Shown: positions 11,501 through 25,500, counted from the stretch's first letter. The stretch: 64,000 nt of DNA from Polyporus tsugae (GCA_024305745.1 JAHRBS010000005.1:1488001-1552000); one strand, 5' to 3'. The notes: a model not told the origin generated them from the letters alone. A program made the numbers and translations.

Positions 11501-13280
11501 ACAGACGCAGTTGAGTGATTGGTGCATCTAACTGCGCTTCATTAAAGATCGCGTCCGGCCTTTCGCCAACACCACAGGGAAACATCAGGGCAGCATTGAC
11601 CACCCCAACCCCGAGTCGCAAATTCCGGGTTCCGATGTGCCCTGACAAAGGCAAGCAAACAGGCGATTGGTCACTTGCTCGTCATAGTTCCTCCAGTATT
11701 GAATGCAGAACTCGGCGCGGGTGCATTCAATTTTGAAGTGAATGTCTGCTTACGACATTAATTTCGTAAAGGTCTTTATCTCTGCTCCAGCCTGTGAATC
11801 ATTTCCGTCTCCGAACCCCGACCACCGCGCTCGAAGGTTGGGCTTGCGATGTGCACTCGTGCGGATGCCGCTAGGGCGAGCTGTGACGCGCGGGCGAGCT
11901 GTGTATGCACACAACCCCATGGACAGAGTGCCGACTCGCCAGTTGGAGCACCTGGTGTGAATCTGGTGATACACGGCAGGTATGTAAGGCGGGGCGGAGA
12001 CCGCGATCATCGCACGCACGCGACATTGTGCGGCCTTAGCCGATTTGGGACGGTCACACACCACGCGTATAGCCGACACCAGTTGGTCGGAGAAGGATGA
12101 TGGTTTACGCTGAGGCTAACCAGCTCCTGGTGAGTTCCACTAGTACTGTCTTGAAACATGTTTTACTGAAATACACTACATGTTTATCTACAGATTATAA
12201 TTCAAAGCCGCGTTTCACGCACATCTCTGGATGGTGTCCGACAGCGATCTTCGCGTTTCAAGCGACAGAGCAGATCGTCAGGTGACCCCGCAACACATAG
12301 ACATCATCAGGATCCCGACGACGCTGCACACCCGTGTGTAGTGCACAGATCTCACGCAATCTGCGATCCAACGATCTGGACGCACCACGGCCCGCGCGCG
12401 GGCCCGAGTCTAACTCGCAATTGGGCTTTGCGCCTGGAGTCAGCATCGCGCCGGCGATCCCCCTGCAGCTTCAGGCCTTGGCTTCTGTACGCACTCCGCG
12501 CTCAGCCCGGGCTTACTGGCCGAACCCAAATATCTTTCGCCATTTTACGATCGATGATCATGGGGATCCGAGTCTAGGCTGTCACGGCACCCGCAGGTAG
12601 GGTTACTGGAGCTGAAACCCGAGTCGTGGATGCCAATGACAACCCCGTCTCAAACAGTTAACGGGCACCACGAACTGGGTTCTCTGGACCCAGACCCCGC
12701 CTCGCTTAGTCGGCACGCCCCCGCAATGCGGTTCGCGGCATCGGACTCGTGGCCGTCGCGGACAAGTACTGCTGTTGTCCCAAGGCCTAGGGTCCTGCGT
12801 CTCACCTCATTGTTCCCTGGGGGGGGGGTCGCTGACGAGGTTTGTACGTTAAAGATATCGTTGTTCAGCACGTTCAGCCTTCAGGACTGTTCTCGAGTCC
12901 CACACAATCAGATCCCCTCCGCCCTTGGTGCCAGTGGTCCGATGATCACCTCCATCGCTCGAGCTCGATCCCCTGCACGTACCCCATCTCTCCATCGCGC
13001 CATCAACCCCACCTCCGCCTGCCAGTCTCTCGCACCAGCAGCCGGCGAGAGCATTCAATCGGCCATCAAATCGATACGATCATTGTCGAGACGGGGCTGC
13101 AGATCGAGCGTTGAGAGAACGCCTAGTATATACAATTATATGACTACATATTACGCATGAGTATGTATATCGAGTGCCGCTTCCGGTTCGGGTTCGATTT
13201 GGGCTGCCTACTAGCTACCCACGATTAATATGTCCGTCGCAAGACAAAATACCAGATGCCAAAGCAGTAGGAACAATTAT
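8549..13280. other. gene-poor region, possibly decayed element interior
   Basis: Several ORFs of 100-200 codons overlap on both strands. A plus frame from 9393 begins with a Ser/Pro/Ala-rich stretch reminiscent of a gag N-terminus, while the opposite strand (9859-9530) reads a Lys/Glu/Gln-rich protein; at most one can be real. No RT, RNase H, integrase or transposase motif was seen. A run of ten G lies at 12819-12828. Confidence 0.35.
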
Positions 13281-14461
13281 TCTAAAAACTGAATTGACGA
13301 TGAAAAGGTACCGAGGCCGAACTTTTTAAGACTACATGCGGCAAGGGAGGGAGATACGAGATATAACCGAGTGCGGGGTGGTGGTGGTATACACAATCAT
13401 ATGGTACTAGATGAGTATCGATGGTTGCTTGGTTGTTGCAGTGGACTAGGCACGGTGACGGGGATGCATGAACCATATGCATGGAAGGATGGAAAGGTAT
13501 AACGAGACGAGGATGAGAAGGAGGCGAGCAGCAAAAAGCGTACAAATAACACGAAACAGCAGTAAGCAGGAGCGAATCTTCGAGGGACTCGGATGGGGGT
13601 ACTAGTAAAACAGCAGTAGTAATGCAACAGGATAAGGTATGTGTTGTGCGCTGCGACAAAGTCCGGATATAAGACGACGGCGATGCGTTAAGGCAATCGC
13701 GAATAAAGCAGAGAAGCAGATAACATGAAGGCACGAGGGGGGGCGAACTGTCCAAAACGAGCGACGCAGAAGAAATACAGCCGACGACGGGAGTGCATGC
13801 GCGTAGACGAGGATGCGAAGGAGCGACACGTCGCCTGGGCGATAGACACAAGGCGAGGAACAAGGAACGCCGGAACAAAGTCGGAGGACGGGAACGAACG
13901 GTTCAAGAGTTGGACGATGACGATAACGAGCGACCAGGGACATTAAGGGAATCGATGCAGGATGCAGATACGATAACCGAACCGGGACGACTGCGGACTG
14001 AAGGCGGGTGATCATGACGGAGGGGAAGGAAGCCGTAAGCGCGTTCGAGAGGGAGGGGGAGGGAAGCCTCGAAGACGACAGAAGCACATCTCGATAGAGG
14101 ACGAGCAAGCGACACAGTCCAAGATCCTCGATCCAATCCATCCAAGCTTCCACGTCCATTCCGTCCAGTATGCCAATGTCCGAGCCGAAGACCAAGAAGG
14201 CAAAGCGATGCGCCCGGCGAGCGCACAGAAGCGGCATACATGGGGTATACGCGCCGCCCGAGCGCAAGGGAAGAGGGGGGCGCGGCGCTGATAGTGAGGC
14301 GGGGAAAGAGCGCCATCTTAGGCATGTCCACGTCTCTGCATGTACGTGTCCGAGGGGGAGGGGGGCCTCGGCTCCGCACCTAGGGTGAGGCTCTCGCACG
14401 CCGACGCCTCACAGTCCGTAGGGTCCCATAAAATTCTGACAAACCGGGAACGGCGCATACA
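13281..14461 (-). other. 3' flank / probable 3' UTR of the TEA-domain gene
   Basis: This stretch is strikingly purine-rich on the plus strand (pyrimidine-rich on the transcript strand). All three minus-strand frames stay open for long distances because of that composition, for example 14399-13602. I read it mainly as untranslated sequence. A further coding exon cannot be excluded: the TEA gene's last exon contains a possible donor (AAC/GTGAGT near 14507), and CACCCTAG near 14386 is a possible acceptor. Confidence 0.4.
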
Positions 14462-16443
14462 TCAGCCTCCACGGTCGCATACATCGAGCATGCAACCACT
14501 CACGTTCATGAACTGTCCCGTCCCGGCGATAGCAACATCACCGCCCATGCCGCCGCCCATGCCGCCAGTCATGCCGTACATCCCCCTGCCGCAGTCCTGC
14601 GCCGGAGGAGCGAGCGGGTGGTGGTGATGGTGGTTGGGCCAACCATTGCCCGGGCCCGCGAGGTCGAAGGGCGACGTTGGCGTAGGGGGCAGGCTCGAGT
14701 ACGCGTCCTCGTCCGCATGGATCAGCGCGGGGGTCTTCACGTCGACCCCGGAATGCATGTGATGCGAAGACGAGAACGAGCCGTGCATGCCGTGCGAGAG
14801 TGGGGGCCCGAGGGGGTAGTTGAACATCATCATGTCGTCGAGTTCGGCACCGAGCTCAGGCTAGAGAGGGGGGCGAGAAATACGACCGGTCGCGGTCATG
14901 GATAAGCACACAATATTCCGGATATAGCCTGCTGAGGGCTAGAGAGGGAGGGGACTCACGGTTCCCTCGCTGGAAAAGTGGCTCCCAGCGGTACCCGGCC
15001 GGCTTGCATCGCTTGAGAACGTGGGGGTATCGGGCGAGAGCGGCGGCGTGTGGGTGACGTTGTTGAACTGGTACACGATCGAGAGAAGCACGTCCTCGGG
15101 TGCGTGCTGGTCCGTCTCTGGCGCCCCGATGCGGATGATCTCCTGGAGGACAGTGTACGCTGAGGGGTCTGAATCGAGGGGAGGACGCGTCAGTGGTCAC
15201 TATATGGGCACTAGGATGGTTATGCAGGCGCATATACTCACCTGAGGCCCGACAGAGGGAGTCCCAGAAGCGGGGAACGAACGGCGTCCGGTAGAGGAAC
15301 GTGCACTGGATCTCGCTGGACCACTGGGGCATCGGCATACAACTGCTCGAGAGAAGCTCGAGCTCCGTTCGCTCCGTGTGGACCGGCGCCTGTCCTGGTG
15401 CAGACCCCGCCTTCATGACTTTGAAGCACGAGTACGCCTGGAGGGCGGCGCGGGACATGAACGTGACCGTCGGATCGATGTGCCGAAGGACGCGAGGGCC
15501 AGAAGAGTTCAGTCCGAGACCCATGCCGGCGTCAGGGGAAGTGGGGGAACCAGGTGTGGGAACGAAGCTCGCGATGGCGGACGAAGTGGCCGCGGTTGGG
15601 GAGAGGGGGGACGAGGGAATGGAGGAGAGAGCAGGGAGACGCAGAGGGGGAGTTCCAGGGTCGGGAAGGACGTCGATGTAGACGTAGCTCGTGGGAACAC
15701 GCGCGGGAGGCGTGCTTGACGAGCCCGCGGGACCAGAGGAAGCAGAAGCCGAGGAGGTGCTGCCCGAAGTGGACGGGCGGTTCTCCGCGGCGTCAGTGCG
15801 CGACTGGTTCTGAGCGGACTTGGGCTGCATCATGGCCAAGTGCCTGCTAGACAATTGTTGGAGGACTATTAGGGCGGCACGGCGCGATGGCGATGATGTT
15901 GAGCAAAAAATCCGAAACGCGAGAAGTAAGGAGGAAACGTACTGCGTTTGCCCTCCGTGGTGTCGCGGAGCTGCTGAAGACGAGAGCCGACCTGCTTGGG
16001 TGTCCTGCGCTTGCCAGTGACCTGGAAGATATAGTCCGAGATGAACTTGTTCCGCATCGGGAAGCGGCCGAACGAGCGGGACGTGCGGGACTCGACGGGC
16101 TGGTACTTTTCGAGGCCTGGTTAATGCACACGCATATGGTCAGCAAACAATGCGGCATGACGCGCATATATGCAGGGGCGACGCGCATGTAGCAAGGAAC
16201 GGGCGGCAGGGACGTGATAGAGTTTGTGTGGGCAACCAACGCACCTTCGACAAGCGCGGCCTCAAGATACGGAGGCCAGACGACCTCGCCCTTGCCCTTC
16301 ATTGTCTTCCAGCACTTGCGGCCGGTGACGATGGTCTGGATGGTGTCATTGATGCCGGAGGAGGCGGAGACGGAGTAGGACAGGTCGTCTGCGGACGAGA
16401 TGTGTATGTGTTGAGCGAGGTTGTCGCGGTGATTGGGAGCCAT
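14462..16443 (-). CDS. TEA/ATTS-domain transcription factor (AbaA/Tec1/TEAD family), five exons
   Basis: Exons 16443-16245, 16116-15943, 15865-15242, 15168-14960 and 14860-14462 join with consistent phases (1,1,1,0) to 534 residues. The TEA DNA-binding domain spans roughly residues 52-124 and is split across exons 1 and 2. It starts GEVVWPPYLEAALVEGLEKY and ends with RNKFISDYIFQVTGKRR, then TPKQVGSRLQQLRD, the hallmark third-helix motif of the family. In ascomycetes, family members control conidiation (AbaA) and filamentation (Tec1); the role here is not known. The middle is Ser/Pro-rich, followed by a region with PQWSSEIQCTFLYRTPFVPRFW that may be a conserved effector domain. The C-terminus is rich in His, Gly and Met. 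The last exon might instead be spliced at GTGAGT near 14507 to a further exon. The start is the first ATG after a TATA box and a pyrimidine-rich leader. Confidence 0.9.
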
Positions 16444-16540
16444 GTGTGGAGAGTGTGCGCGTCGGTTCGCTCGGCGGCAGCTGGATGTGGAGGGAGGGGC
16501 GGAGCGGGAGGGCGGGGAAGGACGGAGGAAGGAGGGGGGT

Positions 16541-16548
16541 ATTATATA
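16541..16548 (-). promoter_or_regulatory. TATA box of the TEA-domain gene
   Basis: TATATAAT on the minus strand lies 98 bases upstream of the ATG at 16443. It is followed by a long CT-rich tract, the usual arrangement of a strongly used fungal core promoter and leader. Confidence 0.55.
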
Positions 16549-19469
16549 GGGTATATGGACTTGGGGGAGGACGAGTGGCGGCGAGACGGTAGGATTCGCG
16601 CAGACGCCGGTGCATCCAGATAGGCGCGTTGGTGATTCAAGATCTCCGGAGCGAGACGAGAGCCAGGGTTTCGGATAGGTCTAATTACAGGGTCGCTCTT
16701 ATCCCCACAGCCGCCCGCTAGAAGCACGCCAGAAAGGAATATCGCTCGAGCCGGCAATCCCCGAGAACCCGAATCTGAGCCACAGTCCAGTCGCCCGCTC
16801 TCCCGGCTCCAGACGCCAGTCCTCCTCCCACAGCCCAGTGCCCAGAGACCAGATGCCATTGCCAGAGTGCTCCCGCCGCCAACGCCTCCCTCCTTGTGTC
16901 CGCCCCGCCCGTCCTACGCCCGCCCGGCCGACCGCGCACGGGAAGTGCGCTGGCCGAACGCGGCGGGGCCTCCGAGCAGAAGCAGGCGCATCGCAGCCTG
17001 TGCTCCGGGACGCGAACAGCGAAGAGTCCCCTCGCGCAGAATTGCCGAATTCGAAGGCGTCCTTCTACGGCGAATTTCCGAATCCGACCCGGGAGCCAAT
17101 TTCCAGTGCTGGTACATGGGCAGCGGCGGGGCTCCCGCTTGCCAAGTGCAACCAGAGTGCGAATCCCTGACATGCCATCCCCACGACCCCAGTCGCGGCT
17201 AGAGTCTCGACCCATCTCGCGAGCTGCAATCTACTAGTGCTGACTCCGCTGAGCACTTGTTGCTTGGCATGTTAGCGAGTGGCAGTTCGTGGGCTAGTCG
17301 GAGACTGTGTTCCAGCGACCGGAGTGCCAGTAGCGACCCGTCGAAAATCACCTCCGTCGACGATCCCGCAGCGTTAGCTAAGCCCAGCCGCCCGCTCCTC
17401 GCACGTAGGTACCGCTTCAGCAGGTCGCCCGGCGCACGAAGCGGAGCAGGGGACTCGTCAGCAAGGCATGCGCAAACGCCCACGGCCACGCGCACGACCA
17501 CGCTTCCGAAGCTTCGCCCTGCCACCAATGCCCGGCCACGAGCGAGGCATCGCGAACGGAACGCACTCCTCGGAAGCGCCCGCATAGCGTCATCGCCGCA
17601 ATCACCTTCCCGCTGGCAATGCGAAACCAGAACGGGGCCCCAGTTGCCCCAGACCAAGGAAGCAGTCTGCCTGCCATGCCGAGGCGCCCGCTCCGCTACT
17701 CGTCCGCTCGCTTCGTGCTCCTCGGATTCGTTGGCCCACGGGCGCGGGCTAGAGTCGCACGTCCGTCCTCACGCGCCCGTGCGAGTCCTCTGCATCTGAT
17801 GGCGATCCCGCCCCGCCGCCTGCCACTTGCACTCCGCCCACGTCGTCCCCAAAATCTAAACGCCTGTTTCCATATTCGCCCAGCGACTCTCCGAGATCGT
17901 CCAAGTCATCCCAAGATTCCCCAGCCCGATCTCCTCCAGCGATTCGCTATTCCGCCATTGCCAGCCAGCCTGAGCACTCTGGCGCCGCCGCCGCCAGCGT
18001 CGGGTTAACACGTTGGCTTGCAGCTCGGGGTCTATGTCCGGGAAACCCAGAGCAGGTAATCGACCTCCTCCGAGCCTAACAGCACTGACTTAGTGCGCCG
18101 GGACCCGGGAGTGAGGTCACATCCCCCGCCCTTGCATCACCGGATTAAGTCTCCCGGCTACCTCGCGAGCTCATCCCGACCCGAAAAGAGGACGCGACTT
18201 GGCGCACAGCTTGCAACGTGCTCGTACTCGCGATCCACGTCCCCAAGGTTTTGAGGTTGGCCGTAATCCACGAGGTGTGGAGCGTAAGCACTTGCAACGC
18301 GTTGCCATCGCGAAGGCCCACTTTCAAGGGTTCGACGGCCTGCTGACGAAGTGCGAATGACCCACCATGGATCACCGGGCGGAGAGCGCGAAGACCTATG
18401 ACGCATATATCAGGTGAGTACCAGTGTAGCAAGACACCTTCCTCGAGCTCCAAACCGTCTTTACTGCGTACTCCAGCACACCACAACTCCGAGCCGGAGC
18501 GTAATCTGTTCTACCGCGGGCATCAACGCCATCTTCGCGAGAATTCCTCGAACGCGCCCTTCGGATTCTATCCCCACTGATCCGGGATCCAGACGAGGAT
18601 CCCCAGCGGAACGATGAAAACATTGCTCTGAGCCGCGCCCGGCTAGTAAGTTAAACTAGCCTGATGGAAGCCCGAGCCATGTCCCGGTCGTCCGCATACA
18701 TACCGGCCGCACGCACGTACGCACATGCACATGCATAGTATGTATAGGCATCCCCCCTTCGGGATCTGGCCTCCCCCAATACACACTTATTGTATGCGCG
18801 CCCGCCGTCACGGGCCACTCAATGAACTCGAGCATCTTCCCACATCTCATCTCTCCTAGGCCTCGCCCGGCCATTGGGTTCTCGAAGCCCTTGCCCATGA
18901 CTTACGCGTATATACACGTGACGAAAGCAGCTCACGCAGTCATGCAGTGGGAATGCGGGAGAGATTGAAACGCTTGGGATCTGAGAGCGACGCGCACTAG
19001 AGGGCGATCGCGATTCGCGATGTACGGGAGGGGGGGAGATGTCTGGCCCAGATACGCCTCCGAGTCCGCCCCCGCGCAATCTGCAGCCTGATCTGGTGCG
19101 ATGGGCCGTCGCGGGGCATGTGAACGGCGAACGCGAGCAGCTCTTTGCGCACACCGTCCGCTCGCACGAGTCTGACATAGGGTTCGCGGGCGCCCGGCGA
19201 AAGGAAGCTGCTAACGAGATCCGTAAAGAAACGAAGCGCATGTCGAGCAAACGCACCTGCTAACCTAGACCTCCTACATACGAGTACTTGCACTCCAGCA
19301 CTAAGCACATCGTATCACCATTGGAATGACGAACGGTGCGTGTAGGGTCGCTTGCGAGCATTGATTCGCGCATATATGCAAGGATTGATGCACGGAGAGA
19401 GAGCGCCAGCCAGAAGAAAATAAGGACTCGGAGGTGGTTCGGGGCGAAGCGGAAGCAAGGGTGACGGCG
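16549..19469. other. upstream region of the TEA gene, no supported gene
   Basis: The part to about 18 kb is C-rich on the plus strand and keeps several frames open on both strands without any recognisable protein. It is more likely promoter and long-leader sequence than coding. A 74-codon plus ORF at 19039-19263 (MSGPDTPPSP start) is a weak candidate only. Confidence 0.4.
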
Positions 19470-19580
19470 AACCCAATTTTTCCAACCCAATTTTTGCACG
19501 CTCCTCATTGGCCAGCCCTTACGTCAGGAAAAGCCTTGGTCCACCCAATCGCTGGTTCGGCTGCCGATGTTGCCGATTGG
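19470..19580. promoter_or_regulatory. cluster of five CCAAT elements with a 12-bp direct repeat
   Basis: AACCCAATTTTT occurs twice, at 19470-19481 and 19484-19495, each containing CCAAT. Further cores lie at 19507-19511 (ATTGG), 19545-19549 (CCAAT) and 19576-19580 (ATTGG). Such clustering within 110 bases is typical of promoters bound by the HAP/NF-Y complex, yet no gene is recognised on either side. It may mark an unannotated transcript. Confidence 0.35.
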
Positions 19581-22500
19581 CTCACCCCAAGGCTGGTGCG
19601 CCCCCCTTCCTGAAGTGGGAATACGGCGCGCACGGTCGGTGGAGGAGATGCGCGCGTTCGATATAGCATCATCATTAATATCTGTGAATTAAGGAGGGTC
19701 GACTCGACAAAACGCCGAACAAATCAACGTCCTGCGCCCTGTATCACCACCCTCCTTACTACAATAAGGCCCGGATGGAGGAGATCTAGACTGAGTATCT
19801 ATATCTACATGCAAGTTTATTGCAGGAACATCGGTTGCGAAACTCGGCTTTGAATCCCATTCGTCGGCGAGGACGAGAGAGAGGGCGCAGATCAGCCAAT
19901 GAACAGCCGGATTCAGATTGCAAGCGCGCCCTACGCCTGCCGCAGATATGCCGTTACCGGTATGTCATATGTCGTGCCCCAGCGACGTGCAAGTACGTCC
20001 TCCCAGCGCAATGGCGGCTCGCGATCTCGCGGAGCGTGCGCGTGCGTGTGCGGGAACCAGGGTCCCCAGTGCGACAGGCGCGGACCCCCTGCCTATCGCC
20101 GCACTGCGAGCCCGCAAGAGAAGCTCGCCGGGCAGCATCAGCATGGTATCTCGCTCGTGGTGGCGAGTACGCTGGTGCTGTCCAATGCCCGGCGCGAGCC
20201 ACGCACTCGGGCTGCAGAAGCGCATCGGCAGCGGCATCGGCGTCGAGGACGGCTGTAGAAACGCAATCACGTCGAATGGCGCTATGGAATACGGATATAT
20301 GTAATATGGGGCGAAGGCGAAAGGCGACACAGAGCTAAGTCAACAGCGAAGCTCGCTGAACCTCGGCGGTCCGGTGCGCCACAGCTGAATGTGACAGCAA
20401 TGTGGTTGATTGGGCGCGCCGCACGCACCCCACCGTGTCCGCGCATCGAGCGTGCTGGGAGCCCAACTTGGACTTAACGGCGCGATGGTCCACATAACAA
20501 CAACCATCATGATCTGCGAAACTACACATCGCGCTGGATACTAGTACCAGTGGCTAGGCCGCTTCGCGGCAAGGCATGCACACTCCGCTCCGCTCTGCTA
20601 CTAGCTGTGGCAGCTGTGGCCGGGGCTTGTCCTCGCACGCGCGTCAAGCGCAGATGCCCGGCGGCGGATTGAGTTGTGCGAGGGTTGAGCGTCCAAGGGT
20701 GCGCAGATCGGGTGCAGATGCGGCGCACCGTGCGCGCGGCGAGGTCTGTCAGTGCTGCATACATATGTACTTAGTAGTGTAGTTGTGGAGCACCGTACAA
20801 GGCCGACGTTCAACGCACGGATGTACGGCGCCGCTGTCGAGACTCGACTCTCGACGGAGCCCGTGGAATCCAGTCGGGCTAGAGCGCGCGGGGATGGAGC
20901 AGAACCCCGTTTAAGTTTGAGCGGTGCCGTAAAATGAAAAAGTGGCATGCATTAGCCGGAAGCAGACGGCGGGTGAGGGGCGGGCGAGGGCGGGAGGGGG
21001 GCGCCGCACTGCGGCAGAGCCGAGTGCGCGATATATCGAGTCTGTATCGAGTGGTCGAAACACCACGGTGCGCTGATAGCGCTGATAGAGCGCTTTTCAC
21101 TACGCGGGTTCTATCGCCTCATCCGAGGGTGCTTGGCTCGCGATGGTTCCACTGCGATCCAGATGAACCGTGGATGGAATGCGAACGGCCAATGGCCTCG
21201 TGAATGCGCAACTCGGGATTTGTCCTTGGCGAATTGGAAACCTTTGTGAGCGTTTACGTTTGAAGAGTCGAACGGTTAACTACGCACGTCATCACCTGCT
21301 GGTTTGCTATCGCCCGGTTGATGAGGCGTTTCATGGCGTCGTGGACCGCAAGTCTCGAGTCCTGCGAGGGTTACCGGTGAGTCGTGGGCTACGATATGCG
21401 AGCCTGAGCCTGAAACAGGAAGGTGCGCTGCCCAGCTCGCCGTGAGACTACCAGCGATCGGCATGCGATCGTCCAGAAGTCCCGTCCGTGCATCCTGTCA
21501 AGTCGTCGACGCTCATGCATGCACAAGCGACGCCACGCCACCCACAGAGCTGCTCACCGTCTCGTGTCATCCACCGTACAGCTTGCTGGGACGATCGAGC
21601 AAGTAAGAGAGTGTCAAGTCATTCAATGTTCGTGCATGCATGCAGTAGAACTGACGTCAGTTGCAGGGTTAACCACCTACTGGCAGATACCTGGGCGTAC
21701 CGTTCTTGACGATGGCTTCTCGCCGTACACAAGATGCGGCGAAGCTCAACCTTGAGCGCGGAGCCCGTTTAGCGCGAGGCTGTCCCACGCTAGCCGATGC
21801 GCGGCGCTCGTGTGGATCGAACTGCACTCGATCAGCTCCCGGGTACGAAACCGTCAATAGCTTGAGATCCGTGAGCGCGTGAGCAGTTGCGGTGGTAAGC
21901 TGTGGAATCGAATTGAACGAGCAAGTACTTACGGCCCATCAACGTTCAACTCTTGCATCAGCTAACTCTTAGCACAAGATTGAAGATGTGCTCCAGCGAC
22001 CTACACTTACATCATCGGGGGACTAGGATCGATGTTGCTCGTAGTCGGAGTGGAGCAAGCGCAACACATCGCGATACGAACGTGCCACCATTGTCGCATG
22101 ATCTCGCGGCGAAGTGTCCATCACCCCGAACCCGGGACGTCGTCGGAACTACGATTGCCGCATTTCGTCAAGGTGGAATTGCAAGTGTTAACAGTAAGTG
22201 GCGACTCTCGTGGTTGTATGTCCTACTAGTGATATCCGTTGTGGGTGTTGTGTTGTTGTCGTTGCGGTTGTTTGGACAAAAGATGTGCCGCAACAGACAC
22301 CGAATGGAATGTAAGTTGGTGGGTCCAGTATGGTGGCTGGATCTGCGCACGACTGTCGGGAATTGAATAGACGAGAGACAAAAGATGTGAAGATGTGAGC
22401 GAGAAGGCAGGGATATCTTCGATCTTCCGGCGCGTAACTCGTTCTGTTTGAATTTTCCGAGTCCGCCTCCTAGTCCCAGTCAGTACCCTCGCGTTTCCAC

Positions 22501-25500
22501 TCCGCTCGCACTTGACGGTTAACTCGCACTGGCCAGACAGAGCAGCGGACCCGGTGGGCTTGCTTGATGTGCGGCGCAGCATTGTTTATTATGACCGTAT
22601 TGCGACGGTCGTACTTAGCGGCGGCCGGTTCGACAGCGAATTTCATTGGGCGCCTGCTGACCACGTGGGTGAGCGCCCGATGTATCTGGTTAGCCTCGGC
22701 TGCGACTGCTTCCCTCCGCCCCACCTTTCTGACAAGCTTCGTCCACCCCCCCCAACCTCACCGTCTTACGTCTTTCGAAGGTAAGCACAAATTCTTTGCT
22801 CTTGGGTTGCGTATTGCGCGATAATAGCCGCAGGATAATTAGGCCAACCAATATCGGTTCATCGAAAACTGCCTTGCCAGCGCAACTCACTGATGGTTCG
22901 TTTTCCCAAACGCTGTCAGCGACCTGGGCGAGCGGTGCACTGTCTGGTAGACGAGATGCTAGTTCAGCTCTTTGCCAGCGGGTAAGAACTGCGTTGGAGG
23001 GCCGTCCAATCGCTGCAGTGGTGAGTAAGGTTTCGAGAACGGTGGCGCATTCCCCCATCAGTCAAACCTCTCTGGAGGTCTGGCGCGAGATACGAGTGAT
23101 CTGGGAGTGTAATTGACGTGTTGATGCGCCCGACATCCGAAACGAGACAGCCTGCGACTCACGAGCGTCGGGCAGATCGCCATTCGCGCCTTAGGGCGGC
23201 CAGCAAGGTGCGTACGAAACGCTGGACGCCTTTCTCCCCAGAAAGTCGTATCAAGTGCCCAGTCCGAGGGGTCGATAAATATAGAACATCCTTGCCGTTA
23301 ATGACAATGGACTGACATGATAGAGTGACCGCGGTCGTGGCTTTTTGATTTCTGTGTTCTTGTTTCCCATTCGCTCGACGATCTTGGGCTGACTCCGTTT
23401 CTCTCGCATAATATACAGGAGCCATCTGATCTCGCCTGCTCTCTTGCGGGTCGCTTCAACAGGAGCGTGACAGGCGACCCCGAAATTGAGCCAAACATTC
23501 CTGGATGAGGAAGGCCGGACACGTCTTGCAGCACAGCTTTTTGGTGTGTTCAAGTCGCCGGAGACCTTGCCCATGCAAGTACGTGTCGTGAGCCACTGAC
23601 CCGCCCATGCGCATCTCTCGTTTACTGATTCTCCGACAACAGACACCTCCCGCCTCGCTAGCGCGTCCGATCAAATTCGCTACAATTTGGTTCCGAGACC
23701 TGCGCCTGCGAGCGGCTCTCACTCACCGCCGCCGTTACTTATTGTGTCCTTCGACAGGACTCGCCCGCAACGTAAAAATTTGGTCTTCCGGAATGATGTC
23801 CGACGTACGGGACCAAGCAGTCCGCCCGTATCGGAATGCCTCGCGGCTGCAGCGCGACACACATTGCAACCCCATCGTCGCCGGTCCGCCAGCACTACCG
23901 GTCTGGCGATCCAGGCCAGGTACTCTCCAAATTATTGACTGGACGCCCGTGCCAGCTTCGGTACTACAACGACAACGACAAGGTCGAGTGCGAAGTGCGG
24001 TACGGAATGCCGAAAATAGCAGTGAATATTGTCTAATCCGTATCAGACTCGGCATACCTTCCATCGCCGAGTAGATGACAAATGGCTCGGACGACTTCCG
24101 AAGGATTGTGCGGCCGAAATCACAACCATCGCTGCCGCAGGGGGGGGGAAGCAGGCAGCTAACTATGCAAATGCACCGCACGTTTCTCATGGCGCTCCAA
24201 GTTGGTTGTTTCGTGACTTCGTAGGGCCGATGCGCAGCTGATCGTACATCACATAGAAGTTTCCCCATTATGCCAGGGTTTGTGCTGGCTCCCGTTTTCC
24301 GTGAAGGGGCGAGTAAAAGTAGGGAAGACCATTTAATTCGTTTGGACCCAAGCACGGTATGTGTCCTGAAGGAGTGTTTCCTGTCTTGAATTACGGCTAG
24401 CACTTCTGCGCTGAAGGTTCCCTTGTTCTAGACTGCGACAATGTCAACGCTACCGAGCACATAACACTCGTGCTCCCAGCAAATGTCAAGTCCAATGAGA
24501 TAGCTGGAGTTACGTGTAGGAACCCAGACGCTGGTGTTTATTCTGTACGAAGGAGTAAGATCTTCTCCACTACATCTGCAATTTTGCGATGAGTTCTGAT
24601 GGACTTGGTATTCGATCAGGCACTGTGAAGATACTTTCTCCCGCCTGACATTGCATCTCCCTCAAGTGCCGACGTCAATGAGAGCGACTGGGTGGCAGCC
24701 ACTGTAACATTTTCGCGACCAAGGACGTGTCGCTGAACGCATGCTCCCTATCTAAGTACGTCATCACAAGGCAGTCAGGTCACCTTTACGAGACACACGA
24801 GGATAACGCCGTTGGAGCTCCAGAGTACTGCAATCCATTCTTCCTTACATACCCAAATTAAATCTTGGACGTTCTTGCTTCCGAACCGCAATCTGCGCAC
24901 TCCCGACCAGCATGGACTCTCTATCGCCCTGCTCATTCTAACTTCCTCCTCCCAGGACCTGACATTCGATCGGTTCTCTGGCTTCTCCGATGCATCTATT
25001 CCCCGCCCCTCGCGACCCTATCGTCATCAATGGTGGGGCTCCTGTCCCTATTCCTATACTTCTCTCCCCGGTTACCAACAATCGCCTTACTGAGCACCAT
25101 ACCTGCCACGCCGTAAGTGGTCCCGGGCGGCTCGGAGTGCTCGCTGGCGCCCGGCTTCCAAGCGTGCCCGACGTCAAACCCGTCAAGGTGTCCCCACCCA
25201 GCGCCCCAGCGCGCTCCCGCGACGGCGGCTCGCGTGGTCCCGCAGGCCGAGTTTGGGCGGAGGGTCAGAATACTGAGGCCGCCCACCACGCCGAGTACGG
25301 AGCGCACTCTGACATGGACAACGAACGTGCGCCCCACCCCCCTGCACCGCCTCACCGACCCAATCGTCCGTGCCGTGCCGCTACTCGTCGATTCCTCCTG
25401 TCTCCCAGTCCGTCTTCAGCCCACGACTCTCGACTATCGTGGCCTCCGAGTCGACCTCGCATCTGGAGTCCCACGCCGTGGTCCGCGACGCGTCATCGAA

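Noticed and set aside
13602..14399. 265-codon minus ORF downstream of the TEA gene
   Set aside because: Lies in a pyrimidine-rich tract that leaves every minus frame open; kept only as a possible alternative exon.
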